NCBI RefSeq assembly: GCF_026262505.1
Contig: NC_067206.1
Location: 12,334,205-12,398,204 of the forward strand
Source of the DNA: Trichomonas vaginalis G3
Taxonomy: Eukaryota > Parabasalia > Trichomonadida > Trichomonadidae
Reading direction: 5' to 3'
Length of the DNA stretch: 64,000 bases
In this document: positions 1 to 10,110 of the stretch, piece after piece
How positions within the stretch are numbered: the first letter of the stretch is position 1
Layout: each line of letters begins with the position of its first letter
Translations under genes and position numbers: made by a program
The notes under the pieces: generated by a model
Databases searched by the model: none
Told to the model about the DNA's origin: nothing
Seen by the model: only the letters and a program-made list of their open reading frames with translations

Positions 1-413
1 TGTAGTTGTTTAGTGAATTAAAGAGCGAAAATTCAACTTTTAAAAAAAATTATTTATTTTTTATTTGGTTTAAAACCCTAATCGACTAAACAATAAGCTT
101 GTCTGATTGTAAAATAACCTACTATATAGAATAAAACTTTGAAATAAAATTTAATTGTTTTCTTACTTAATCTATTTTGAAAAGTCATGTTCCCCATGTG
201 ATTTTGTAATGGAAGAGATCATTACAATTCCTTTTTGGTATTACCATTTCTGATTTTCCTCAATTTTTGTCAAAAAAAAAATCAAAGTAGTTTGTATTGT
301 TAAAGGAACTCTTCGTGATTCACTTCCTTCTAGTCCAACATCATCAGAAGTTGTTTCACGTAGTCTCCTTGAACAATTCGTTAAATTTGAAAAATAAATA
401 TATATATATCAAA
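1..413 (+). other. Intergenic, with a possible coding tail of an upstream gene
   Basis: No complete gene is visible. On the + strand about 254-397 reads as an open stretch ending in TAA, with a protein-like tail (SEVVSRSLLEQFVKFEK). It has no start and is closed upstream by a stop near 251. It may be the decayed 3' end of a gene or chance. It lies tail to tail with the ankyrin gene that follows. Confidence 0.3.
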
Positions 414-2569
414 TCAATCTTTATTACTAATCTCGCTTTTTCTAATTGTTTCTTCCCACAGTTTTTGTAGTGATTCCCTCTGAATCTCTTCGTACGCCAA
501 TCTTTCCCTCACTTGTTCATCGGTCTCCTCTTCTTCATCTTCAAAATGATCTTCCTCTTCCTCGTATTCATATTCATCATTCGCCACGCGTTCGAGGTAG
601 TCGAAGATACTCATCGGAGTGGAGTTTTTCCATTTTCGTCTTTTACTTTGGATTGCATAGTCAAGAGGAGTTTTTGCTTCTTTATCTTTTGCATTTATAT
701 CTGCACCATAAGAAATTATAAGTTTTGCTGTTTCTAAACGATCATATTCTGCTGCGAAATGAAGTGGAGTTTTTCCATTTTCGTCTTTTTCATTAATTTT
801 TGCACCATGCATAACAAGATATTCTATTAATCCTTCTAATTCTTTTTCTGCTGCATAGTGTGAGGCTGTTCTTCCAAATTTATCTTTTGCATTTATGTCT
901 GCACCATAAGAAATTAGAAGTTTTGCTGTTTCTAAACGATCATATTCTGCTGCGAAATGAAGAGCAGTTTTCCCATTTTCATCTTTAATATTGATATCTG
1001 CACCATGCGAAATAAGAAATTCCAACATTTCTTTATCCTTGCATGCTTCTGTTGCATAATGAAGAGCTGTTTTCCCACATTTATCTTGAATGTTGATATC
1101 TGCACCATGCGAAATAAGAAATTCCAACATTTCTTTATCATTACATTTTGCTGCTGCATAATAAAGAGCCGTTTTCCTATCTATGTTTTGAATGTTGATA
1201 TCTGCACCATGCAAAACAATAAGTTTAGCGATTTCTTTGACATTTTTGTCTAAAGCAAATTGAAGAGCAGTTTCCTCATCTATCCAAATGTTGACATTTG
1301 CACCATTTGAGATAAGAATTTCAGCAGTTTCGAAACTATTGTTTTTTAATGCTACATGGAGAGGAGTTAATTCATCATTATTTTTAGCGTCTTTATCTGC
1401 ACCGTGAGAAAGAAGAAATTCTGCAATTTCTTTATTGTTTTTTTTTCTACTGCATAAAACAGAAGTGAATCAAGATTTATATATTTCGCATTTCCACCTT
1501 CATTTTGGGAAAATGCAAACTTTACAGTTTCAATACATCCATAATTTATTGCATAATGAAGAAATTGTAAATTCAAAACTTGATAGGAATTATTCATAGA
1601 TTCCTTCTTGATGATATCAAGTAACTGAGGAAATGCAGCACACCATGGAAAAATTAAATTTTTATCTTTCATGTACAAAAGTAATACTGCATTTAAATTT
1701 TGTGATCTAATGATACATTCATGATCAAAATAATCTTCAAAATCAAAATGATCTTGATACATAATATAATCAGAGTAGTGATCGTAACAATCGTCTGTTG
1801 ATTCAACATTAAAATTAGAGGTAAACATAACATTTTCTAGAATGTATTCAAAGAATTGATTGTTATGTGATACAAGACTAGAATTCACGCAATATTTATC
1901 TATTTGATTTTTCTTCATGCATTCATTTATAATGTCAGTGTTTCCTCCAATAATGGCATTTCGAAGACATGATGGAGTGATTATACATTCGGCATTTGAA
2001 ATGAGGAAAAAGAAAATGTTAACAGATCCAAAATAACAACAAGCTTCAAGTAATGATAATCGCTCATGTGAGGGGAATTCAAATCTGTAAAACATTAATA
2101 AATATGTTAATGAATTATTGGAAATAATTTCTCTGAAACAATCAAACTCATGATCAGGTATGCAAAATGTTAATAAATATTCTTTGAAACAATCAATTTG
2201 GTCATGCATAATCATGTAACCGATTTCACCTTCTTTCGGGAAGGAGGAAGCTATTTCTTGTTTTAAGCTAAAAATATCGGATACATCAAAAAAATAATAA
2301 TTTGGATAAACAATTGCGGATTTTTTTAATGAAAATTTTGTTAAAATTTGGTTTAGAATTTGAACATAGACATTGATGGATCGATAGTTGGAATGCATTG
2401 CCCTGAAAATGCTATTGAATAGCACACGAAAAGACATTTTGTACTTAGTGATTAAAATTGAAGAGATTAAATTAGTCATTTCGTCAACAGATTCGTTCGA
2501 TTTAATGTGAAAAAGCCGGTCATAAAATCCTATGAAATCTTGATACATTGCTAAAGACCCACAAGACAT
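414..2569 (-). pseudogene. Ankyrin-repeat protein gene with one frame break
   Basis: The ATG is at 2569. The first 400 or so codons encode a helical N-terminal region (MSCGSLAMYQDFIGFYDRLF...) of the kind that precedes ankyrin repeats in the large trichomonad ankyrin family (DUF3447-type). A run of nine T (1438-1446; nine A in the message) then shifts the frame. The next frame continues without a stop through at least eight ankyrin repeats (consensus GKTALHFAAEYDRLETAKLL, SHGADIN) to a Glu-rich tail that ends at 414. Uninterrupted it would be about 718 residues. A homopolymer break could be a sequencing indel, so this may be a live gene. Ankyrin repeats bind proteins; no specific partner can be named. 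A TCATT initiator abuts the ATG. Confidence 0.8.
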
Positions 2570-2574
2570 AATGA
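2570..2574 (-). promoter_or_regulatory. Trichomonad initiator (Inr) of the ankyrin gene
   Basis: On the minus strand the sequence reads TTCATTATG. TCATT fits the T. vaginalis initiator consensus TCA(+1)Y(T/A), and its A lies only three bases before the ATG, as expected for the very short 5' leaders of these protists. Confidence 0.55.
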
Positions 2575-2745
2575 ATCCTTAACGAAAAATGAAAAAATGA
2601 AAAAAAATACTAAAGAGTGAACTTCCTCGATTGAAAAATTTCTTCCACATTTCTTAAAAAAAATGATTATTAAAATGTCTTGTATATTTTAGAATACCAT
2701 GCAAGAATGCCACATTAGACACTCATTAAAAAAAACATACTCAAT

Positions 2746-4251
2746 TTATGATTCATCTTTAGTGAATCCTATTTTCTCCATGATAAAATCTATTAGTTGG
2801 CAAATAACATCATTATCTTCAAAGTTCTCATAGCATTCATTGATTGCTTGTTCTCCTTCTTCTTCAACAAAACTCTCTACAAAATTATCTTTAACTCCCG
2901 ATTTCTCTGCTGCATCTAATATCGCCAAAAGCGCTTTCAAACATCTGGTAATGATTTCTTCATCAGTAAGCTTGAGAACTGTAAGTAATGATAATATTGT
3001 TCTATCATTAAGCATTGTTGAAATTAATTCTGAAGATCCACATTCAATAATGCCAATTAACGACCTTCCTGATAAAGAAATGGTTGCAAAATCACCAATA
3101 TATGCAGATCCACCGAATTCATCCTTTCTAGATATGGATTCTGTGATTATTGAATTAAAATCTTGAGACATTCCGATTTGTTCTCTAATTATTGGTGGTC
3201 CTTTCTCACATATTAGAGCTAAACATTCCCTTGCTTCTGTTTCCTTTCTTTTATCTGAAATTGACTTGATATAATTCATAATATCAATAACATTAATATC
3301 TGATAGCTGATATCCCTTTTCTACTAATGTACATATTAAAAAGCATGCTTGTCCGCATATATCTTTGTCTTTTGTCTTTAATGCACTGTTTATATATCTT
3401 GATAATCCAAAAACTTGAAAATCTTCCATTGAAAGTTGGTTATTTAATATTAAATGCCTAAGGGAATAAAATGAATATGCCATTCCAAGAGTTACGCCTG
3501 CATTAAGTATATAATCTATTAATTGAAGAAAAACACCAACATTTTCACCATTAATAAGATCAGAAACTATCGTAAAGAAAAATGCAACAGCTTCTAAAAG
3601 AAGTCGATGAGTTCTCTTTAAATTAGCACTTTCTGGGTCATCTTCTGGAGTTTGAGCATATAAATCCTCAATAGATTTTAGCATTGTGATAAAAGATAAC
3701 GGATCAACGTATTCAAACAGGTCATCTAGTATTGAAGGATCATTTTCAACTAAATAATGCAAAACATAAAGAGTGGAAATAATACATTCATTTGCATTTT
3801 CTGATAATTTTGCTATACATGCAGATACAACGTTATTTTCTCGAAGAAGATCAAAAGAATTTGGTATTGAAGAAATAATTCTCCAAATTGTGTCCATACA
3901 TGCTTTTGAGTTAAATACTGATTCACTTTCGGCAGATACATCTGAGAGAAGGTGTATTAAACTTGGATTATTATTCAATAATTCAATTGTAATTTTGTTA
4001 TGATTAATTAAACTTCTAAATTGTTTTAAATTGTCGATAAGTGTATAATTTTTGCCTTGGTTTGTCAAATCTTGCTTTACTCTTTCCAAGTCTCTAATAA
4101 TTACATTAATTAATTCTTGACCATCAATTTCTATTGTATTTTCAGCTGAATCTTTCATAGGATCATCATCTTCATCGATAATTGTCTCGCTTTTCTCTGC
4201 TAGTATTTCGTTCTTCCATGACTTGTCTCCAATCGAATCTTTGTATTCCAT
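2746..4251 (-). CDS. ARM-repeat protein (importin-alpha-like fold)
   Basis: A 501-residue protein starting at ATG 4251. After an acidic N-terminus (about residues 20-45) it is made of successive Leu/Ile-rich helix pairs typical of armadillo/HEAT solenoids (for example NECIISTLYVLHYLVENDPS and EIITRCLKALLAILDAAEKS). The last 70 residues resemble the end of importin alpha: a helix, a Glu-rich turn (EEEGEQAINECYEN) and a final helix. No N-terminal importin-beta-binding basic segment is visible, so it is better called an ARM-like protein than a nuclear import adaptor. Families of such proteins are large in trichomonads. It is divergent to the thioredoxin-like gene, with about 200 bp between their ATGs. 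Confidence 0.75.
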   Translation of the reverse strand: MEYKDSIGDKSWKNEILAEKSETIIDEDDDPMKDSAENTIEIDGQELINVIIRDLERVKQDLTNQGKNYTLIDNLKQFRSLINHNKITIELLNNNPSLIHLLSDVSAESESVFNSKACMDTIWRIISSIPNSFDLLRENNVVSACIAKLSENANECIISTLYVLHYLVENDPSILDDLFEYVDPLSFITMLKSIEDLYAQTPEDDPESANLKRTHRLLLEAVAFFFTIVSDLINGENVGVFLQLIDYILNAGVTLGMAYSFYSLRHLILNNQLSMEDFQVFGLSRYINSALKTKDKDICGQACFLICTLVEKGYQLSDINVIDIMNYIKSISDKRKETEARECLALICEKGPPIIREQIGMSQDFNSIITESISRKDEFGGSAYIGDFATISLSGRSLIGIIECGSSELISTMLNDRTILSLLTVLKLTDEEIITRCLKALLAILDAAEKSGVKDNFVESFVEEEGEQAINECYENFEDNDVICQLIDFIMEKIGFTKDES

Positions 4252-4457
4252 TATACTTCAATAAAAATAGCAAATTTTATTTCATTGTGATATGTTATTT
4301 AGTATGCTACCAATGATAATATCAATACTCAAATTTTCATGATCATTTTGCTTTGAATTTCACAAAATTTATAAAATTTATCTTTAACTCGTGGTATTCT
4401 CCTGAATTTTTCAGGAATTTTCTTCAAAATAAAATTCGTTTTGATGAAAAAGTGTCA

Positions 4458-4880
4458 ATGACTGATTTCACAGGAAACACTTCTGAAGAAGTATTAAATG
4501 CAATCAAAGAAGCAAAAAAGTCAAAGGATAAGCCATTTATATGCCTTTGCTTTTATCATATAGTATTACCTCCATCTCTATTCACTGCAAAATTATTTGA
4601 TAAAATTCGCAAAAATTATTCATCAGATACAGTTGGACAAATATTTATAGTTGATGCAATTAAATCAAATGAATTGGCAACAAAGTATGGAGTTATTCCA
4701 ACACCTGCAATTGTAATTCTCTGGAAAGGCGAACCATTACTGATTAGACGCCCTGGATGGGATGATGCAAACAAGATACTTGGCTGTATGAAAGAAGACG
4801 AATGGCTTTCAATACTTCGTTTTGTTGCTGGTCTTCCTCGAGAAGAAGATAGAAAATTCCTTTCTGTTAATATACTGTAA
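4458..4880 (+). CDS. Thioredoxin-fold protein without a CxxC site
   Basis: A 140-residue protein from ATG 4458, the first in-frame ATG. The frame stays open upstream to about 4353 without one. It shows the thioredoxin pattern: a strand (PFICLCFYH), a helix, a second strand (GQIFIVDAIKSNELATKYGV) and the cis-proline loop with following strand (IPTPAIVILWKGEPL). The usual CxxC is not present at the end of the first strand, so it is probably not a redox enzyme but a binding module, as in Dim1- or TXNL-like proteins. The C-terminal helix is basic and acidic (LPREEDRKF). Cellular role unknown. Confidence 0.7.
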   Translation: MTDFTGNTSEEVLNAIKEAKKSKDKPFICLCFYHIVLPPSLFTAKLFDKIRKNYSSDTVGQIFIVDAIKSNELATKYGVIPTPAIVILWKGEPLLIRRPGWDDANKILGCMKEDEWLSILRFVAGLPREEDRKFLSVNIL

Positions 4881-5555
4881 ATTATTTAGGTGTTTTACTA
4901 TTGCAAACACAACGTTACTTTCGATAATTTAATAAAATTTGTTTATTAAACTGTTCAGCGGATCTACTTTGATCCTTTTCAAGTACAATATATTTAATAA
5001 GTCTATACTGTAGTGTTAGTACCATGGAATATATATTTTTTATTTTAAAAAATACATTTGATTCTAATTTATAAGAGTTAATAAAACGGAATAATCCCTG
5101 TTAACATCTGAGATATTAGCTTTCAAAAAATTAAAGTTATCCCTATAAATCAGAAAACAAAATTGCAAATAATATTGATGGATAGCTTTTGAACAAGAAG
5201 GAAGCAGAAAATTTGTTAAACTTTTTAATTTGGGAGCAATTGGTAGAATATTTTGTCTGTAGTAAGTTGATTTATAATGTGAGAAATGAAAAGAAGACCT
5301 GCGTTAATAATCAGATAGTCATATGAATGTGTATGTGCAGAGGCTTCAATACACCTCTTTTTGCATCAAATCATGATCTGGTCAATCTTCCACGAACACT
5401 TACTTTCCTTCAAAGGATGAGTTAATTTTATTAGTCTGTATGTGTAGTGCAAAAAAAGTTTTCTAGTCGTTCATATTTTGTATGAGAATGATCGAAGAAA
5501 TTCAATCAGGTAACGTACTGAATTTTTCATAAATTCTAAAAATTTTTTTGGAAGA
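4881..5555. other. Intergenic, no gene seen
   Basis: AT-rich spacer between two + strand genes. No convincing ORF or RNA gene. A TCATA at 5527-5531, about 28 bp before the transporter ATG, could serve as its initiator. Confidence 0.5.
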
Positions 5556-6620
5556 ATGGAATCGGAAACCTTTATTTTTGGCTTTGATTTATCATCATTT
5601 CCGAGATGGATGATATTGGCCATTGGTATTGGAGGAGTTTTCGGTTCATTCTTGTTACAAGGATTCGCTCACGAAAAGATTTTTAAGAAATACAAATTTA
5701 ACGAGTCTCTCTTTTTAACGTTCCTTCAATTTCTTTGCTATGCATCTCTGTCATTCAAATTATTCTACAATCTATTCCGAGGAAGGTCAAAATTGCATGC
5801 GCCTTTTTGGTTTTATTTTGTTACAGCGTTTGCATTGGTCAGCTCGACAGCATTATCAAATTTCTCACTAGAAAGAATCACTTATCCGACTCAGGTACTC
5901 TTTAGGTCCTCAAAATTAATTCCTGTTATGCTAGGAAGCTTCTTTTTCCTTAAGAAACGATACTCCATACTAGAAATTGTTTCTGTTTTCCTTATCGTTG
6001 CAGGATTAATCGGTATTTCAATGAGTGACAAAAAAGTTCATAATAAAATCGACGCCATGGGATTAATTGCCATTATTGCTTCATTGTTCGCAGATGCTTT
6101 TGCTTCAAATCTCGAAGAGAAAGCATTTTCTCAATACCAAGCCCCACAAGATGAAGTTATTGCAATTATTTACTTAATTGGTTCTTTTCTTGTCGGTGGA
6201 TTATCAGTTCCAACTGGACAATTTACAAAAGGCATTAAACAATGCTCAGAGAACCCAGGGTTGGTTGTAAGTATCGTTCTTTTTTCATATTTAGGTGCTA
6301 TCGGTATTCAATTTGTCTATTTGATCATTAAATCATTTGGATCTGTTGTTGCTGTTATGGTTACATCTCTTAGAAAGGCATTTACAGTTTGCCTTTCCTT
6401 CCTTTTGTTCTCTGACAAGAAATTTACAATCTACCACTTCTTTTCCATTGTTATTATCTCCAGTGGAATTGGACTTAATGTTTATGGAAAGAGAAACTCA
6501 AAAGAACAGAAACAAAAGGATAGAAAGTCCGATTCTTACACATCTCCAATGGATTCCCCAATTGAAAACGATATTGGAGCCCAGGTTGATGACTCATCAG
6601 AAAACAATCAACAAGTTTAA
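5556..6620 (+). CDS. SLC35B/UAA-family nucleotide-sugar or PAPS transporter
   Basis: A 354-residue polytopic membrane protein from ATG 5556, with about nine to ten hydrophobic segments between residues 15 and 310. Family features are the N-terminal GVFGSFLLQGFAHEKIF segment, the central YPTQVLFRSSKLIPVMLGS motif (lysine in the helix, as in UAA transporters PF08449), NLEEKAFSQYQAP after the fifth or sixth helix, and the C-terminal VTSLRKAFTVCLSFLLFSDK. SLC35B members exchange nucleotide sugars or PAPS for nucleotide monophosphate across Golgi or ER membranes. The pattern is nearest SLC35B2/B3 (PAPS) and B1 (UDP-sugar); the substrate cannot be settled here. The C-terminal tail (about 40 residues) is charged and presumably cytosolic. 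Confidence 0.85.
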   Translation: MESETFIFGFDLSSFPRWMILAIGIGGVFGSFLLQGFAHEKIFKKYKFNESLFLTFLQFLCYASLSFKLFYNLFRGRSKLHAPFWFYFVTAFALVSSTALSNFSLERITYPTQVLFRSSKLIPVMLGSFFFLKKRYSILEIVSVFLIVAGLIGISMSDKKVHNKIDAMGLIAIIASLFADAFASNLEEKAFSQYQAPQDEVIAIIYLIGSFLVGGLSVPTGQFTKGIKQCSENPGLVVSIVLFSYLGAIGIQFVYLIIKSFGSVVAVMVTSLRKAFTVCLSFLLFSDKKFTIYHFFSIVIISSGIGLNVYGKRNSKEQKQKDRKSDSYTSPMDSPIENDIGAQVDDSSENNQQV

Positions 6621-7044
6621 TATTATATTATAGATATATTGTTTTTTATTTTATGGCTTTTTGAAAATTAATTTTTGTTTAATAAATATACTTTCACCAT
6701 TAATCTCTTCCTCCTTCTTTAGTTTGTTTTGTTTTCGGCATGAAATTTTTGAATGAAAAAATTATGTTTATTTATTTCATGACGAGAGTCTCTGAATTTT
6801 CTTTCTGAGAGTTTTTGGTGTTTTCTTGATGATATTTTTTTTGATCATTCATAGATTATAGAAATAAAATGAAGCATATTAAGGTCATTTGCATAGGCAT
6901 TGAAATCTGATGAGAAAATTTATATTATTGTAACTCATTATAGATTGAATTTAAGAAAAAAAAATAAGAAAATTCATAAATATTAAATTTATTCTATTAA
7001 ATAAGATAAGAAACATCATAAGTCATTGTATATTTTAGCGGGCT
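6621..7044. other. Intergenic, convergent gene ends
   Basis: AT-rich spacer between the convergent transporter and membrane-glycoprotein genes. T-rich tracts only; nothing else seen. Confidence 0.5.
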
Positions 7045-7767
7045 TTAAGCATTCTTTTGCTTATTTGCCTTATTCTTTTTTGAATTTGATTTACTTGCTT
7101 TTTTGGTATTTTTATTTTTAGATCCGTCATTTCCTTCATCAGATTTGTTCTTTCCATCCTTGGATTTCGTATTTTGTGTTGCAAAGGTTTTAAGATCATC
7201 TTCCTTGCTTTGTTTGAATAATTTGATCATTGATCTGATCTGTAATAGCAAGAAAACTGTGACAGCGAAGTATGTGATCCATGATGCTGTAAGTCTTAAT
7301 TTATAAATATGTTTTGGATGTCCAATCGCTGTGAACTTCATCAATTCTTTACTACCTAATTGGGAAATACTTATTTCGGCATATGAGATGTTGGTCAATC
7401 GAATAGAAACCGAAACATAATTTGATAACATTAATTGGATATTATAACTTTCATTTCCTTTGTCATCAATAACTGTAGAGAATTCGTGCATTTTAGAACC
7501 TTGTGGATAGAAGACTTTACCAGAAATATTTGTTTTAGTAACAGTAAAGTTACCGGAAAAAACAATAGCATCTTTAGCTTGGAGGGTTTGTGCTCCATCA
7601 TTTTCGTGGTAATTCTTCCAAGCAACATAACGATACTCTTTTTGAGTTTCATCGTAACTAACATCTAAAGCGTATTTCTTTAATCCATCTTCTTCACTAA
7701 TGAGCCATTCGGATTCAAGAAAACGATATTTATTATAAAGTAAGAATGGTAAGAATGGCAAGGTCAT
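7045..7767 (-). CDS. Single-pass membrane protein with Lys/Ser-rich tail
   Basis: A 240-residue protein from ATG 7767. Residues 1-160 look like a beta-rich lumenal domain with several N-x-S/T sequons (NFT, NIS, NES). A single transmembrane helix spans about 161-181 (WITYFAVTVFLLLQIRSM), followed by a 55-residue tail very rich in Lys, Asn and Ser. The hydrophobic N-terminus is only weakly signal-like. I do not recognise the family; the topology suggests a type I ER or surface protein. The outer Polinton inserted about 218 bp upstream of its start codon, so its promoter region is now next to viral DNA. Confidence 0.7.
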   Translation of the reverse strand: MTLPFLPFLLYNKYRFLESEWLISEEDGLKKYALDVSYDETQKEYRYVAWKNYHENDGAQTLQAKDAIVFSGNFTVTKTNISGKVFYPQGSKMHEFSTVIDDKGNESYNIQLMLSNYVSVSIRLTNISYAEISISQLGSKELMKFTAIGHPKHIYKLRLTASWITYFAVTVFLLLQIRSMIKLFKQSKEDDLKTFATQNTKSKDGKNKSDEGNDGSKNKNTKKASKSNSKKNKANKQKNA

Positions 7768-7779
7768 ATGTTAAAACCA

Positions 7780-7784
7780 AATGA
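7780..7784 (-). promoter_or_regulatory. Trichomonad initiator (Inr) of the membrane-protein gene
   Basis: TCATT on the minus strand, 12 bases upstream of the ATG at 7767. It fits TCAYW and the short leaders of trichomonad genes. It lies about 200 bp from the Polinton end, so the core promoter was left intact. Confidence 0.6.
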
Positions 7785-7978
7785 ACGAAAAAAAAATTCT
7801 ATTGAATGCGATCGGAAAAATGTGATCGTAAATTTTTGACACCGATAAAAAAGATTCATACAGAAAACTCAAGAATGAAATAATATAATTCAAATTAAAT
7901 ATTGTTAACATAATACTTATGATTTTCTGATTGATTTCAAATGATTCTTATATTTATTTTCCAGAATTATTGAAGATG

Positions 7979-7984
7979 ATTAAG
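7979..7984. repeat. Target-site duplication of the outer Polinton, left copy
   Basis: ATTAAG directly before the first base of the left TIR. The same six bases follow the right TIR. Six bp is the duplication size known for Polinton/Maverick integration. Confidence 0.95.
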
Positions 7985-8146
7985 AGTAGTATATGTTGAA
8001 GGGTTGTGTGACTTTTTTTGTAAACGTAAGAATTCATACAATATTGAACGATTTTGTATCATTTTTTTTAACATATGAAGTAAAAAATGTATGATTCTTA
8101 CGGTTTTTATTCTTACGTTTTTGAATAAATCAAGATTTAAAAAATT
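7985..8146 (+). repeat. Left TIR of the outer Polinton
   Basis: 162 bp, beginning AGTAGTATATGTTG. By eye it is identical along its full length to the reverse complement of 50694-50855. It holds internal inverted pieces (TTCTTACGGTTTTTATTCTTACG). Confidence 0.95.
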
Positions 8147-8711
8147 TTCAAAATTGTAAGACATTTACGAGTAGGTGCCAAAAGTGCTTACTCTTAAACA
8201 ACCGTCGGATTTCCGGGTGAAATCGTGACACACTTTCGTCTTTCGTAGGCGGTGGTGGTTGTTACAAAAGGTAACTTCGAATGTAGCGTGAAATCTGCAA
8301 AAAAAATTCTGAAATTTGAATGGAGAACACAAAAATTGAATAGTTTACGTCACTAAAAAAGAGAAAAATGAAGCCAATTTGTCTCGAACCTAGGACTTAG
8401 ACCAGCAATCCCACTGTTTATCACATTACACTACATGCATCTCTCACCTCAGTGAATGAGATCAACTATATGATAACTTTTTCCCCATTATATTCTTGTG
8501 GAAAAGTGACAAATAGCAACTTTGACCCTCTCTCCAACTTTGACCCTCTCTCAGACATTTACACTCAGCCCAAACATAATGAAATAAAATAAAAAAAGAA
8601 GCTATATATAGATGATGTCAGATATTCCGCGATTAATTAAACATTATTTGAATTTATGAAATCAATAAAGTCATAATCAAAGACCTCATAAACGAGAAAA
8701 AGAAATTGAAA
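8147..8711. other. Subterminal region of the outer Polinton, non-coding
   Basis: About 565 bp between the left TIR and the first gene. It is less AT-rich than its surroundings, with no convincing ORF. It contains a tRNA-like fragment (separate entry), a short tandem (AACTTTGACCCTCTCTC twice, 8518-8553) and an AAAAGTGACA motif that recurs elsewhere in the elements. Unlike the left end, the right end has a gene almost up to the TIR. Confidence 0.5.
8372..8441 (-). other. Degenerate tRNA-like sequence
   Basis: On the minus strand TAGTGTAATGTGATAAAC resembles a D-arm/box A, and about 30 bases later GGTTCGAGAC fits box B (GGTTCGANNC). The T-stem and anticodon stem do not pair well, so this is not a working tRNA. 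It could be a decayed tRNA or the head of a tRNA-derived SINE. Confidence 0.3.
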
Positions 8712-9080
8712 TTAATGATTATTTGAATTTATGATATCAATTATTTGATTTATTCTTTCTTCAATCTCTTCTATTCTTTTTGTTAAATCATCTATTTTCA
8801 TTAATGAGGTGATTCTTGATTGAGGAATAGATTTCAAACTAACCACCCCCTTTATTTTTGAAATTTTGAATCCATCAACTTTAAACATTTTATTCAATTT
8901 ACATGTTGTCAATTCTTCAAATAATTTTTTATTATTAGCATAATAGTCATTAAATTCTTCAACAGATGAAAAAATTTTTATTTCAGTAATTGGTTTAACA
9001 ATGTTTATTTTTTGTTGAACATCTTCACTTTCATTTATTTCTTCCTTCTCTGTTTCATTTATTTTAAAAATCGGTTTCAT
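8712..9080 (-). CDS. Outer Polinton protein of unknown function, 122 aa
   Basis: Starts at ATG 9080 after an A/T tract (TTTTATTTAATGATAA). Acidic N-terminus; a central segment (FNDYYANNKKLFEELTTCKL, then KISKIKGVVSLKSIP); a C-terminal heptad-like helix (LTKRIEEIEERINQIIDIIN) that would form a short coiled coil. No family recognised. It is the first gene inside the left end. Confidence 0.55.
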   Translation of the reverse strand: MKPIFKINETEKEEINESEDVQQKINIVKPITEIKIFSSVEEFNDYYANNKKLFEELTTCKLNKMFKVDGFKISKIKGVVSLKSIPQSRITSLMKIDDLTKRIEEIEERINQIIDIINSNNH

Positions 9081-9321
9081 TTATCATTAAATAAAAATTA
9101 GAATATAAGGAGTGGGGGACAAACTCGCCCATTGTCACTTTTTCATTAACCTTAAACTTGTAATTTTCATTATTTTTAATTAACCTTATTTCTTTCCCAA
9201 TTCCTGATTTATTTTATTCACTTACTATTAAAAGTCACATTTTAATAAAATATAATAATTTATTTATAGCATTTTTTACTATACTGTAATAAAAAATTAA
9301 TTATAATAAATTAAATGTTTA

Positions 9322-9678
9322 TTAAATCAAATGTTTTCTTTGCAATAATATTTTTAATGTTGAGTAAACAATGTTGGGATCAAGTGTATCATTTTTCAGA
9401 CCTTTCTGAACAGCTTCAAGCATACTGATGCATTCGACTTTTTTAAATTGTGTCATTTCTTCGAAATCTCTTGTGACTTTTTTGATAACTTTAACACTTC
9501 TCTCTGAATCCAGACCTTTAATTTGCAACTTAATCAGGAATGAAGGAACAACACTGGAATATAACTCGATGACAAGTTCATCGAGTCGAAGATTTGGTTG
9601 TACACCACTTGTATGTGCCGGATACCATTGTGTCAAATTTTTTCTGAAATTAACTTTAAAAGTACTAAGTAAGATCAT
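9322..9678 (-). CDS. Orphan protein, 118 aa, with start inside tandem repeats
   Basis: From ATG 9678 in the repeat copy nearest the gene body. The helical protein (LDELVIELYSSVVPSFLIKL; VIKKVTRDFEEMTQFKKVE) ends LLQRKHLI. No family recognised. The same 5' coding segment, including the ATG, is repeated further upstream in the 121-bp tandem copies. The outermost copy has the usual A/T leader of element genes, so the tandem growth has separated the body from its original leader. It sits inside the 28-bp inverted repeats. Confidence 0.5.
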   Translation of the reverse strand: MILLSTFKVNFRKNLTQWYPAHTSGVQPNLRLDELVIELYSSVVPSFLIKLQIKGLDSERSVKVIKKVTRDFEEMTQFKKVECISMLEAVQKGLKNDTLDPNIVYSTLKILLQRKHLI

Positions 9679-9920
9679 GAGATATAGCAATATATGTTTA
9701 AACCAACTTATATTTTGGTTGTACACCACTTGTATGTGCCGGATACCATTGTGTCAAATTTTTTCTGAAATTAACTTTAAAAGTACTAAGTAAGATCATG
9801 AGATATAGCAATATATGTTTAAACCAACTTATATTTTGGTTGTACACCACTTGTATGTGCCGGATACCATTGTGTCAAATTTTTTCTGAAATTAACTTTA
9901 AAAGTACTAAGTAAGATCAT
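9594..9920. repeat. 121-bp tandem repeat, about 2.7 copies
   Basis: Units start at about 9594, 9715 and 9836; the third is partial and ends at about 9920. Copies are nearly identical. The unit covers the first 28 or so codons of the 118-aa gene plus its upstream bases, so it is a duplication of a gene 5' end rather than a satellite. Confidence 0.9.
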
Positions 9921-10110
9921 TTATTTTTGCATAATATAATGCCAATATGGTTTCTTTTGATTTTATTTCATTTATAAGCAAATCAGATTTACCCAAAAAC
10001 TCCACTCCATAAGCGTTCATTTGCTAAATTAAAAAGTGACAATGGGCTAGTCTGTCCCTTTCTCGAATATAAGTGATGAAATATATTTTTTAATTAATAT
10101 TAAATCAGAA

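Larger units (their letters stand above)
9116..10058. repeat. Imperfect 28-bp inverted repeats enclosing a one-gene module
   Basis: 9116-9143 and 10031-10058 are inverted copies (core CCCATTGTCACTTTTT, with two or three differences in 28 bp). Between them lie one minus-strand gene and its 121-bp tandem repeats. The arrangement looks like a small cassette that may have entered the outer Polinton as a unit. No target duplication is obvious. Confidence 0.5.
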
